Positions 52,201 to 61,262 of a stretch of DNA of 64,000 bases are shown here, piece after piece; positions within the stretch are counted from its first letter, which is position 1; the number at the start of each line of letters is the position of its first letter. The notes under the pieces were generated by a model, which saw nothing but the letters and a program-made list of their open reading frames with translations, had not been told where the DNA came from and ran no database searches. The stretch comes from Orthonyx spaldingii (lineage: Eukaryota; Chordata; Aves; Passeriformes; Orthonychidae). Where the stretch lies: assembly GCA_013397795.1 (NCBI GenBank), contig VZTJ01003574.1:4043615-4107614 (forward strand), written 5' to 3'. The position numbers were made by a program, and so were the translations under genes.

Positions 52201-55200
52201 TCTAGAAGTTTTTCTGTTGCTGAAGTTCGAGTGGTCTGTTGTGAGAAGCCTCTCAAATGCATAGGCTCTTTCACTTTCTGGGGCTAAATGTGCTGACCTT
52301 AGTCCAGAACCAGTTGTTTAAGCATTGTGTTGGATGTGTATTCTCCTCCTCCTCGCATTGTTGGTGCCATTGTGTGTTACACTCTCTGTGTATCTTCCCT
52401 GGTTCCCCCCAGTTATGCTTTTGCTTTGTTTTGTAGTCTGCTAAAATCCTTGCAACGTTCTCACAGCATTTCTTATACTCTTTCTTTTAACTTGTATTTT
52501 AATGATCCCATTCCCTCTTTCCCCGCCCTGCTGTTACAATTTTTATTTTCCTGTCCACTTTGTGAGCAGACCGTTCCACGTCATCATTTTTATTCCACTG
52601 TGTTTTCTTCTTTTAGTCAAGCAGTTTTCTGTTCTTCCCTGTAGAATTACACTTTATGACTACCAGGCCATGTGTAGGACAAACAAAGAGAGTAGCGACA
52701 GTGCCCATAACTTACTGGACGTAAGTATAGCACGTTTTGTCAGCATCTTTCCATGCAATCATCAAAGAAAATTGTTGCAAATATCTCATGGCCATTGCAA
52801 TCCTGTTATTTTGATTTGGAATGCTTGCAGCTCTCGAGTTTATGCCAGAGCATACAAAGGATGGTTCATTATAAACTAATGCAAAGTGTTCAGTTTTTTC
52901 AAGTTCAATCATTTCATTGCTGAGCCACCATTTCTGAGGTTCTGTCAGAATGTTCTTTGCACTGTATGAATCTGCCTTCTTAGGAATTTGTAAATTTGGC
53001 AAGAGGTTGTGTTTTGTCTGGGGGACTGGAATCACATATGCCTTTTCTGTATGTCAACACGTAATTCAAATTTAAAATTGAGATTTTTTTTTTTTTATAT
53101 GAAAGGAATGGTTCATTGACAAGGCATGCAAGTCAGTGATTTTAACAATTTCTTTTTATTAAACATGTCTTTTAAAGTCGAATTTAAATGCATTTAAACC
53201 CCTCTGTTGCAATTTCAGTACAAGCCCTGTCCTTCTGCAAGGCTTGATTAGAGACAATCTGAGTCTTGCCAGGGCAACACCTCCTTATTGCTAAATCCTC
53301 TATCAGGGTAATAACCCCAAGGATACTTTATAACCATGCATCAGTTTTACTGATTGCTGTAATAATCTATCAGAACTGATCAGGTGTTAGGTAGAGGGTT
53401 TGCATATTAAAAAGGAACTGTTTTCACAAATAGATGACAGTGACAGCATGAAAAAATTCTCATGTAAAGAGAACAGCAGCAAAACACTGGCAACTTTGCC
53501 AGTCTGGAAAAGCTACCTGGTAGTACTTTTAAATGCACATCTAACTAGAAAAATGCACATCTAACTAGGAAAAAAAATAAACCTTTATTAATCTTGTACA
53601 TTTGGGGATGTTTTCATTTACATATTTACATGACTGTTTTTCAGATACCTGGAATTACGACATTTATGAGTCTGTTATTCACTAAGGCCTGAACCTGAAA
53701 AAAAACCCTCTTGGCATCGTAAATACTAGACTGAAATGAGACCTAAATTATTAGTGAAATAGAACAGGATGCTGTGAAGCACATTTGCATGAAATATCTT
53801 AAAATATATTGCGTCTCTTAACAAAAACCTTTTATCCAGAGACTTGAGGCTTCAGTTCAGTTTGCCCAAGCACTCAGCATGTAGAGCTGAAGCTTTATCC
53901 CTTAAAAAGTGGGCCCTAATCCAAAAGATTTTTTTTTTTTTATTCCAAATTTTGTTCAGTATATCCAGGAGAAAAACCCTGCACTGAGACACTTCAAAGA
54001 TGTTTTTTGTTTAAAGATAGTCAAACTCTTTAAACCTCAAGTGAGTTTTGGTGATCCTCAGTATGAAAGATGAACAGAATTTTAGGCTATTTTATTATTT
54101 TTCTGTAGATTCAGTCACTTCTATCAACCATGACTATTGAGAAAGTATAAAGACAAGTTGCATTAAAGACAAGTAGTGTTAATTCCACTTTTTTCTTGTT
54201 TTTATACCCAGTTTTTCACATATCAGGTTATTAGGCAGTATTCAGTGTAATTTCTGCTTAAGCAAAATGTTTGCTCACACACGTTTACCCTTCCTTTTGA
54301 GAATTATGGCTTTATAAATACAGGAATAGAGACAGGAACAAGATGGAAACTCCCTAAAAATCTCCTATTTAAACACCATAGAAGTGGAGAACAGGCACCA
54401 GAGACTCTATCTCAGTCTTTTACGCTGTGGAAGCAAGATGATGAATTAGGGATGGACTAGATTTATAAATCATCTGGTCCATTTCTTTATCAGAATAGTA
54501 TTGCTTCTTAAAAGCCAGATACTTTATTCTTTAGCTTTTTTTTTTTTAATTTTAATTGGTTCAAGACCTAGCTGATTCTCCATAGAACCACTTTGTTGCA
54601 AAGGTAGCAGTGCCATGGAGCCACAGAACTAAATTCTTTTGGCTCTCAATGGTGGTTTAAATATACAGAGAGAATAAAAGTCCTGCAGTTTTTGCTGCAG
54701 TTCTTGAAGGAACCGTCTGTGAGTGGGAAAGGCTCTCTAGTAAAATCACATTTCATGAGAATGCGTTTATATCAATGTAATAACATGGTTTATTCCCACT
54801 AGGATTTCAAAACAAAATATTTTTTTCGTTTTCTGTAGACATGAATGAATTTTTTCAGTTACATTGGGGTTTTAAATTTTAATTAATTTCTAATATTAAA
54901 ATCGTTCCTATAGCACATAGTATATTTTAAATGAAATATGTATTCTTCATAAGTAATAATGACACATTGTTTTACACTGAATTTGGCACTATGAAAACAA
55001 AAGCATACAGCAAATTTAGTTACTTGGGCATGAAATTTCAGGTTTTCTGATTCGGAATGAAAATAAAGAAGATGTCCCACAGGGCTGACATTTTCTTTTC
55101 TTTCATCTCCAGGAAAATCTTGTAGCTCTTTATCTTTTCTTATAAGACAGGGCTTCACAGGTGAAAATCTTTCCTGTCTCAGATGTTGTGCATTCTCCTG

Positions 55201-58200
55201 GGTTGTGACTTCAGCCTTCCATGGCACTGACTGAGTTCATGGGGTCTGTGGGTCCTCAGCCCTGCACAGAAACTTTGTCTGTGGCCCCTGAAAATTTTAA
55301 ACGTCCTGTCACTGTTCCAGTGAGTGCTGATTCGGGGTGGTTAAGCATGATTTTAGATACCTGAGGAGTTCTGTCATTATGTCTTCTATGCATTAAAATG
55401 CTCTGTATATATCTAAAAGAGTCTGCAGAATTTTATGCAACTAGGACATCCTAACAAAGACGAGGGACATGAGGAGAAATCCCATATTTCTGGAAACTGA
55501 CTTTTCTGCTCGACTTTCTTTCATGAAAGATTAATCCTATTAATAGTCTTTTCAAAACCGAAATATTCAGAACGTATTAGAAGTACTGTAAACAGAGGAT
55601 TTTCAAAGGATTTGCTATATTTGTTCTGATCCAGAAAAAACAGAGGGAGGAGGGAAAAAAACTACTTAAAGTGATTACAACTGGACTGTCAAATGACACA
55701 GATAAACATTTAGGTAAATTCAGACTTCAGAAGCTTTTCTGAGCCTAATGAGGCTGAGGTAATGAATAGCGATTTGCATTACTGAGAGGCAAGCCTGTGA
55801 ATTGCAGCCCAAGAAGAGCTCATATTATCCACCCGAGCTGTTCCTCCAGCAATAGCCTGGGAAATAGGAACCCCTAGAGGTTAAAGATTTAAGAATCATT
55901 TGCAAAAACTTTCCTTTTCCCACTGATAATCTGTGTATGTGACCAAGTATGATAAAAAGGAAATTTCATTACTATAACAATCTGTATGATAATAATTCTT
56001 GTTCATAGAAAAGGGGTTGTTTTTCATGCTGCCCATGCATTTGAATAGCCACAGCATTGTTTTTACATGAAGAGTTCAGTTAATATGTAACTGCTGCATG
56101 TTTTGCCTTTTTATTAAATGAGTTGCTTCTCTTCAGCCTTATAATGCCTTCTTTGCTGCAGTAAAGTGGATTATGACTGAACTTGTCCTGTAAGTAGATT
56201 TTATCAAGAACTTAATAAATATTTCTATGAGTTACTATTTGTTCTTTTGAATATTAGTATTTGTACCTTTTGCATTTTACCTGCATTTTGCTGCTTTTGT
56301 TAAGTGATTTTAAATATAGTAATATTTGTCATTTTTTTTTCCCAATTTTACATTTTTAAAATCTGAGAAAATTTTGGCTTTATAGATGCAGTTCTATTTT
56401 ATTGCATTATTTATGGCCTTCACTTATATCTGTGTGTCTTTGTTTAGCAGATGACAATACACAACCCAAATTTCTTTTTGTGGCTACTGTTAAATTTTAG
56501 ATACATGACTGGCTGTTTGTCATGCTGCTTGGGTGGGCTGCTCTCAGAAGAGAAACTTGTTACCCTGACTCACTGTACTGTTTGTCACTTCATAAAATTC
56601 TGTAAGATGGACCCTTTACAGTGTCAGATAAGGTGTACTTGGATGTTGTTGAATTTTTCTATCTCCATTAATTCTTCTAAAATTCCTAGTTACTCCATAA
56701 TGATCATTATCTTTAACAGAGGGTGCCTAAGAAATAACAATATCATATGGAGAAGAGGAAGCTTTAAAATGTGTCAGGTTATTAAGTTATATGATTTATG
56801 ATTGTTCTTATCAGAAAGCAGAGCTGCAGATTTAAGTGAATTTTATCTTTACTGACATAGAACGGATTTTTTTCTTGTAGTCATTTTTGTTTAATTGTAA
56901 ATTGCATGAGCTTTTTCCAAAGTTCAGAATAGGAGTTAAGGAGAATTGACTGAATGCCTACTGCCAGAGGGCAGAGATTGATCTGAAATGCAGCTTTCAA
57001 AGTGAATATATGGGAAAGAAATTATGTTAAAATGCGACTGGTGCTACCTATAACAGCTTTGAAAATGTCAAGAAACTTTCTGTATTTATAAATATTGTAG
57101 ATTCATGGGCATATGATGAAATGGATGTTGGTTTCACGTTCTTTACTCTTACAACAACTGATTGACACTTTTCAGTCCATTCTTCCAAGTACCTCATGGT
57201 GTATTTTAGAGGGAAAATGTGTTCTTTACAATTTAGTTAGGGCTGATTAGACAATCTTTTCTGCTCTTAAAGATAAAATGGTTTTATTATTTCAGTTTGA
57301 GAATTAATAAAAGGAAGTGTTTTATGTGTACTCCTGTATCATAGCCAGGACAGTTATAATCCCATGGCATTTTACCAGAGTCAAAATTCCCACTAATGAA
57401 GAAATAATGTTCCACAGCCAAAATAGTGTGTGCTGCCATGGTTTGAGTATTTAAATGGACACTTCAAATACAATCAATATTTTAAATTAAAAATAGGCAA
57501 ATCTATGATTTATTAATGGGGTTAATTTCAGAATAAGTTTCCAGAAGTAAAAAAAGAAAAAAACCAGTAAAAATATGAGAATAGCAGTAGTTTCTAATCC
57601 CTGAGTTATGCCAGTAACTTGAATTTCAGTTCTGTGTTAACTTTTATTTCAAATAGGATTAACATTATCAAGCTACTGCCAGTTTAGTGTTTTGAAAACA
57701 TTCTGTGGGGTAATATGAAAACTCTAATAATTTCTCTAGGTTCCTTGTGGAATTTAATCTATGCAGTTGGTGGCACTCTGATCTAACAGCTAAAGGTAAG
57801 TGTAATTTTTTTCCTGGCATAATGGCAGAAATGTCTAGAGTAAATTGGACTGTTGAAATTCAGATGTGTTTACACTGTTTTAGATTAAATAATAGACATC
57901 TGATAATAGTTTTCCTCCCATGCCAGCATCCTCTTCTTTGTTAATGTTTCCTAAAACAAAAGAGAATTAAGATCTTCTATGAATAACCACAAAGTGCTTG
58001 TGTGCACTCTAGGAACACAGTACAGTACTATAATGGGAAAGTTAGAATAAGAGATAATGATTAAATATGTTTTTTAAAAACATTCCCATCCATTCCAAAA
58101 CAATCTTTGTGAATAAAGCAATTACACTGACCTGTTTCTGTTATACAACTGTTTCTTTTTTTTTCCTAGAGCTGCTATAAAATGTAGTGGGATTATTGTG

Positions 58201-60947
58201 CTGGAAAATGTCATCTCAAAAAAAGTGTACAGAAATATGACCATCTCAATATAATTTCACACTAAAATAATTTTTAAAACTTAAGATAGTAGATTTTATG
58301 CTAAAAGAGGCTGATTAAAACTGTATTTTGTTTTATCATTCCATTCAAAATAGACATTTAAACAAATTCAATTTGCTCAAAATAATTTTTTAAAACATGG
58401 AAGCTTCATTTGAAATAAAGGAAATTTTTAATAGTTCCACTAAGAATGGGAAGTTTTCAGTGTAAGCTGTGTGTTCATATTTTAGCAGACTTTTTATGGC
58501 ATTTTCAGAAGTGCTGCTCAAAAGTAAAGGGCCACTTTACAAGAGCAGTGCTCTTCAAGGGACAGTTTAGCAGGCAAATTGTGTTGTGTGCCACTGACTG
58601 GTGCAAGGATTTAAACGGAATTCTTCAGTCCTATTTGCATATTCCTTAGCAAAGCAGGGGATAAAACTGCTGCTTTAGGCTTCGCTTGATATTTGCATTG
58701 CCTGGATACTGGGCTGTCTTTATGCCACAATAATATCCTGTCTGAAGCTCAGGTGTCAGTCAGGCTCCTAAAAAGCAGGACCAACTGTCCAGTGGTTTCC
58801 CTAAGCATGAAGAGAACCATCTCTAACACTGAGGCTGTGAAGGACAGTCAGGTTTGCTGTGCTAGACCCAGAAAATGCAAAACTGTTCCTTGAGGAATGG
58901 CAGCTGTGCCAGTTCTAGTCCTTGGTGTTTGCAGAGCAGCCAAAGCAGTCAGTGTAGGAAATAAATCATTTTTTTCAAGTATACTGTACAAATGTGCCTT
59001 AATGTATCACGACATGAAGCGTCCAGAGACGTGTTAGAGAAAATATCTTTCAAACACAGCATCCCTCTTCATCTCATGAAAATGAGTCTGATTTGTATTG
59101 TAAGAGTGCATTAACTACAGAAGAGGCAATAATAACTTGCAAACCTCCTTTTCTTAAAACCAAAACTTTCAGTGCAGCACTGTGATGGACAAGTATTACT
59201 GAGGAATTCCCATTCACGTTTTAGTTGACAGTGAAGTTTTAATTACACAAGTCACTTGCTCCATTTCTTTGACGAGTTAAGAGTATTGGAAATACCCTCT
59301 CATCATGCTCTTTGGAATGTTATAACTTTTGTGGTAGTGCTTGCCCAGCTCATATGTGGTTAGGTAGCAAGGGATGGTTGTTTGGAACCAGCATATTTAG
59401 GGAAACAAAAGCAGAAGATGTTTCACAAGAGAGCAGGAGAGAAATGCACATGCTTAGGTATCTTCTTCTGTAGATGCTATGCTACCACTAAGAGTTGTAA
59501 TATTTATGATTACACTTAACGAAATTAAGATTAATATGCTTGCACGTTAATTTTTTACTTAACATTGCTTAACAAAGCTAAGGAAAAAAAAAAGATTAGT
59601 TTGTTGAGTAGAGAAATTGCTTCCCACTCAAATTGTGGCATTAATAGAATATGACATACTCTGGAGATGCTGGAGGGTCCACACACACCTGCCCATTTGC
59701 CAAACCCTACTGTGGAAAATACTTCTGCCCAAGATCTTGTAATCTCGGTCACATTTGTAAAGGAGAGAGAAGAAACCTTAAACCTTGGACAACCCCATCA
59801 TCTTCTGGACTCTGGTGAGGTGCAGGGAATCTGAGACCAGTGAATCTTTGTCAGGCTCTTTGTTACACAAGCCATATGTTGATACAAGTGAGGGTAGACT
59901 CAAAACACAGGTGATAAATTCCAGTCATTCTTGACAACAGATAAGGAGAACAGAAGAGGAAGGGAAGAGGTGCAGTAGGTGCAGTCAGACAATTTTCTGA
60001 AAAATACTGAATTATTAAATATGTTACAATCATAGAGAAAACATCAGAAATAACAAAACTTTTCTGACCAACTTTAGTACCTCCTTTGAGATTTGGTGGA
60101 ATTTTTTTTTATTATATACAAAAACTGCGAATGTTCAGAAATGCATGTCCTGGTGTGTGATTGGAAATGCAGATGTGGTGGCTCCCCTGGCACTGCTCAG
60201 TGGATGCACCACTCACTCTGAAACACCCAGATCATCTCCAGGGGAAGGTCTGGCGAGCCCAAGCGCCTGTTCAGTGTAATCTATTTTTGTCATACCTCAT
60301 CTTGTTTTCTCACTTAGCAATTAGTTTAAGATAGGGTTAACATTTGTGCTGATGTGCAAAGTATATCTCTGTGTTAAGGAACAACGAATGGGTGGAGTGG
60401 AAAAAGAAAGGGAATGAGGGAGAGACATTGCCTGACAGATATTTCAGTGTGAGAGTCAGAAGAGCTGCTGTCCTGTCGTTTGACCTTGAACCAGCCTCGC
60501 TGCTTCCTGCTACCTCAGTTTCCCAATCTTTTAGATGGAAATAGTGACTCTTTTTCCTTTCACTGCAAGGGCTTCAGATTAAAGGTGTTATGGAGTCTTA
60601 ATTATTACTATTTTGGGAAACAGATAACAAACATTGCTGTTGGGTAAAGTGACTCTTCTGCTTCTCCCACCCACAGAGTTATTTTAACTGATGAAACCCT
60701 CCAAAGATTCCCAAGCTGTAATATAAAATAGATGTTTTGGCTTCAGTAAAATATACCACAATTTACATATCAAATAAATGTAAACTCCCATGAATAAAGG
60801 TTAGTGATGAGATAAAAGTGACAGTAAATCCAGCTTGAGTCTACACAGAAAGAATAAAAACTCATGCATAAATGTAAAGTAGGTTGGCAATGGCTAAACC
60901 ATTAATAACTACTTTAACAATGATGTCTTGCAAAATTGCATTCCATG

Positions 60948-60981
<34 letters not shown>

Positions 60982-61262
60982 AATTGAAAAAATAGCGTTA
61001 TGCACTGCCTAGGAAATCTCACAGGGTGGCAGAAGCTGAGTAACATTTCCGTTCTCTGCGAGCTCTGTGATACAGCATCTCATGTTGTTCACAATTTTGT
61101 GTGCTGTTCTTCTCATGTTAACATCAAGATGTTTTTTCCTGTGCCTATAGCGCAGAGGTTGAAACAAACCCTAGAGCCCTGTGATACTGAATATCCAGCC
61201 TTTGTTTCCGAGCGCACTATAAAGGAGACCACGGGGAATATTGCTTGCGATGACTGTTTCAA
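37221..61262 (+). CDS. CACNA2D3: CACNA2D3, calcium channel alpha2delta-3 subunit (partial; 8 exons)
   Basis: Coding exons join at 37221-37282, 38163-38207, 41534-41596, 44158-44228, 52645-52720, 56137-56189, 57740-57795 and 61151-61262 (538 nt). The phases fit exactly and no stop interrupts the frame. The product is recognised as alpha2delta-3 from peptides such as VGIQMKLEFF, CYLIDNNGFILVSEDY, GAVMNKLLTMGSFK, CSWWHSD and KQTLEPCDTEYPAFVSERTI. Alpha2delta proteins are extracellular, membrane-anchored auxiliary subunits of high-voltage-activated Cav channels that raise surface expression and tune gating. The part seen here lies C-terminal to the VWA and Cache regions and runs into the N-terminal part of delta. 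Both ends are missing: the exon before 37221 is not found in the window, and the exon after 61262 should lie beyond 64000. All seven introns have GT/AG ends. The assignment to paralogue 3 rests on remembered sequence and on the nested LRTM1; LRTM2 sits in CACNA2D4. Confidence 0.96.
37283..38162 (+). other. CACNA2D3: CACNA2D3 intron a-b (880 nt)
   Basis: The shortest host intron in the window, gtatat...cctctttag. It contains an imperfect 12-nt tandem (gagattgtggag twice) near 37900. Nothing else is recognised. Confidence 0.92.
38163..38207 (+). CDS. CACNA2D3: CACNA2D3 exon b (45-nt microexon)
   Basis: The acceptor is cctctttag and the donor is GAA followed by gtaagt. The exon is 45 nt, phase 0 at both ends, and encodes CASLDGRCAISCDDE, with cysteines at positions 1, 8 and 12. 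It follows directly on exon a (TASRQ) and precedes exon c (TINCYLID). Because the phase is symmetric, skipping would keep the frame and remove three cysteines. Confidence 0.95.
38208..41533 (+). other. CACNA2D3: CACNA2D3 intron b-c (3,326 nt)
   Basis: gtaagt...ttttcag. It includes a very TAAT-rich block at 38808-38893. No repeat element is recognised. Confidence 0.92.
41534..41596 (+). CDS. CACNA2D3: CACNA2D3 exon c (63 nt)
   Basis: The acceptor is attttttcag and the donor is CAG followed by gtaagtg. The exon has 21 whole codons and encodes TINCYLIDNN, then GFILVSEDYQQ. The 'D-N-x-G-F-I-L-V-S' core is a hallmark of alpha2delta and Cache-like ligand-binding folds. Both ends are phase 0. Confidence 0.95.
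41597..44157 (+). other. CACNA2D3: CACNA2D3 intron c-d (2,561 nt)
   Basis: gtaagtg...ccccttacag. No recognised element apart from short A-runs. Confidence 0.92.
44158..44228 (+). CDS. CACNA2D3: CACNA2D3 exon d (71 nt)
   Basis: The acceptor is ccccttacag and the donor is AAGAG followed by gtaaga. It encodes TGYFFGEVEG, then AVMNKLLTMGSFK, and the first two bases of an arginine codon completed by the next exon. From memory the mammalian protein reads TGDFFGEIEG here, so this copy would differ at two positions. Confidence 0.95.
46601..46622 (+). repeat. (GTAT)n microsatellite, short
   Basis: GCATATGTATGTATGTATAT, about three to four units. Confidence 0.75.
50509..50594 (+). repeat. TA-rich block with repeated TATATAG
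   Basis: Alternating TA runs broken by TAGTATAGAATAGTATAATAG, with local self-complementarity. It is a diverged AT microsatellite. Confidence 0.8.
52645..52720 (+). CDS. CACNA2D3: CACNA2D3 exon e (76 nt)
   Basis: The acceptor is ttccctgtag and the donor is GAC followed by gtaagt. The first base completes the arginine codon of exon d. The next 25 codons encode ITLYDYQAMC, then RTNKESSDSAHNLLD. It follows the longest internal intron in the window (8,416 nt). Confidence 0.95.
52721..56136 (+). other. CACNA2D3: CACNA2D3 intron e-f (3,416 nt)
   Basis: gtaagt...cttctcttcag. It holds a 20-nt tandem duplication at 53531-53570 and a possible conserved element near 55.7-55.9 kb. Confidence 0.92.
53531..53570 (+). 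repeat. 20-nt tandem duplication
   Basis: aaatgcacatctaactagaa is followed directly by the same 20-mer with one change (a to g at position 19). Confidence 0.95.
56137..56189 (+). CDS. CACNA2D3: CACNA2D3 exon f (53 nt)
   Basis: The acceptor is cttctcttcag and the donor is CCT followed by gtaagt. It encodes PYNAFFAAVKWIMTELV and two bases of a leucine codon finished by exon g. The hydrophobic run continues into exon g (L-FLVEFNLCSWW), as expected for the segment just before the alpha2/delta junction. Confidence 0.95.
56190..57739 (+). other. CACNA2D3: CACNA2D3 intron f-g (1,550 nt)
   Basis: gtaagt...atttctctag. A 116-codon open frame at 56451-56801 has no recognisable homology and is regarded as chance. 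Confidence 0.92.
57740..57795 (+). CDS. CACNA2D3: CACNA2D3 exon g (56 nt)
   Basis: The acceptor is atttctctag and the donor is AAAG followed by gtaagt. After the base that completes leucine it encodes FLVEFNLCSWWHSDLTAK, then one base of an alanine codon. The CSWWHSD motif is diagnostic for alpha2delta-3 in my recollection. An ATG-initiated open frame that reads through from the intron into this exon is not a separate gene. Confidence 0.95.
57796..61150 (+). other. CACNA2D3: CACNA2D3 intron g-h (3,355 nt)
   Basis: gtaagt...tgcctatag. It contains two ATTTGCAT octamers at 58633-58640 and 58691-58698 and a T21 run at 60955-60975 shortly before the acceptor of exon h. Confidence 0.92.
60955..60975 (+). 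repeat. T21 homopolymer
   Basis: 21 T about 175 nt upstream of the exon h acceptor, too far to be its polypyrimidine tract. Confidence 0.9.
61151..61262 (+). CDS. CACNA2D3: CACNA2D3 exon h (112 nt), alpha2/delta junction
   Basis: The acceptor is tgcctatag and the donor is TTCAA followed by gtaagc. It encodes AQRLKQTLEPCDTEYPAF, then VSERTIKETTG and NIACDDCF, ending two bases into a lysine or asparagine codon. By comparison with alpha2delta-1, the cysteines at CDTE and at CDDC belong to the start of the delta peptide, which stays disulphide-linked to alpha2 after proteolysis. The placement of the cleavage region is inferred from family alignment by memory. The next exon was not found before 64000. 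Confidence 0.95.

Larger units (their letters stand above)
44229..52644 (+). other. CACNA2D3: CACNA2D3 intron d-e (8,416 nt)
   Basis: gtaaga...ttccctgtag. It contains a small (GTAT)n run at 46601-46622 and a TA-rich block at 50509-50594. The open frames in it look like chance and were not called. Confidence 0.92.

Noticed and set aside
54440..54500. Phrase 'aatcatctggtcc' like a CR1 tail
   Set aside because: Only about a dozen bases match the CR1 word; the surrounding sequence does not continue the CR1 pattern.
54668..54702. Stretch reading like 'KSPAV..AA', reminiscent of the alpha2delta-3 segment that should precede exon a
   Set aside because: It lies downstream of exons a-e, so it is in the wrong order, and it lacks a proper donor. 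A coincidence.
57747..57944. 65-codon frame starting ATGGAATTT... near exon g
   Set aside because: The start lies out of the true exon frame or within intron read-through. The real coding part is exon g with its gtaagt donor.
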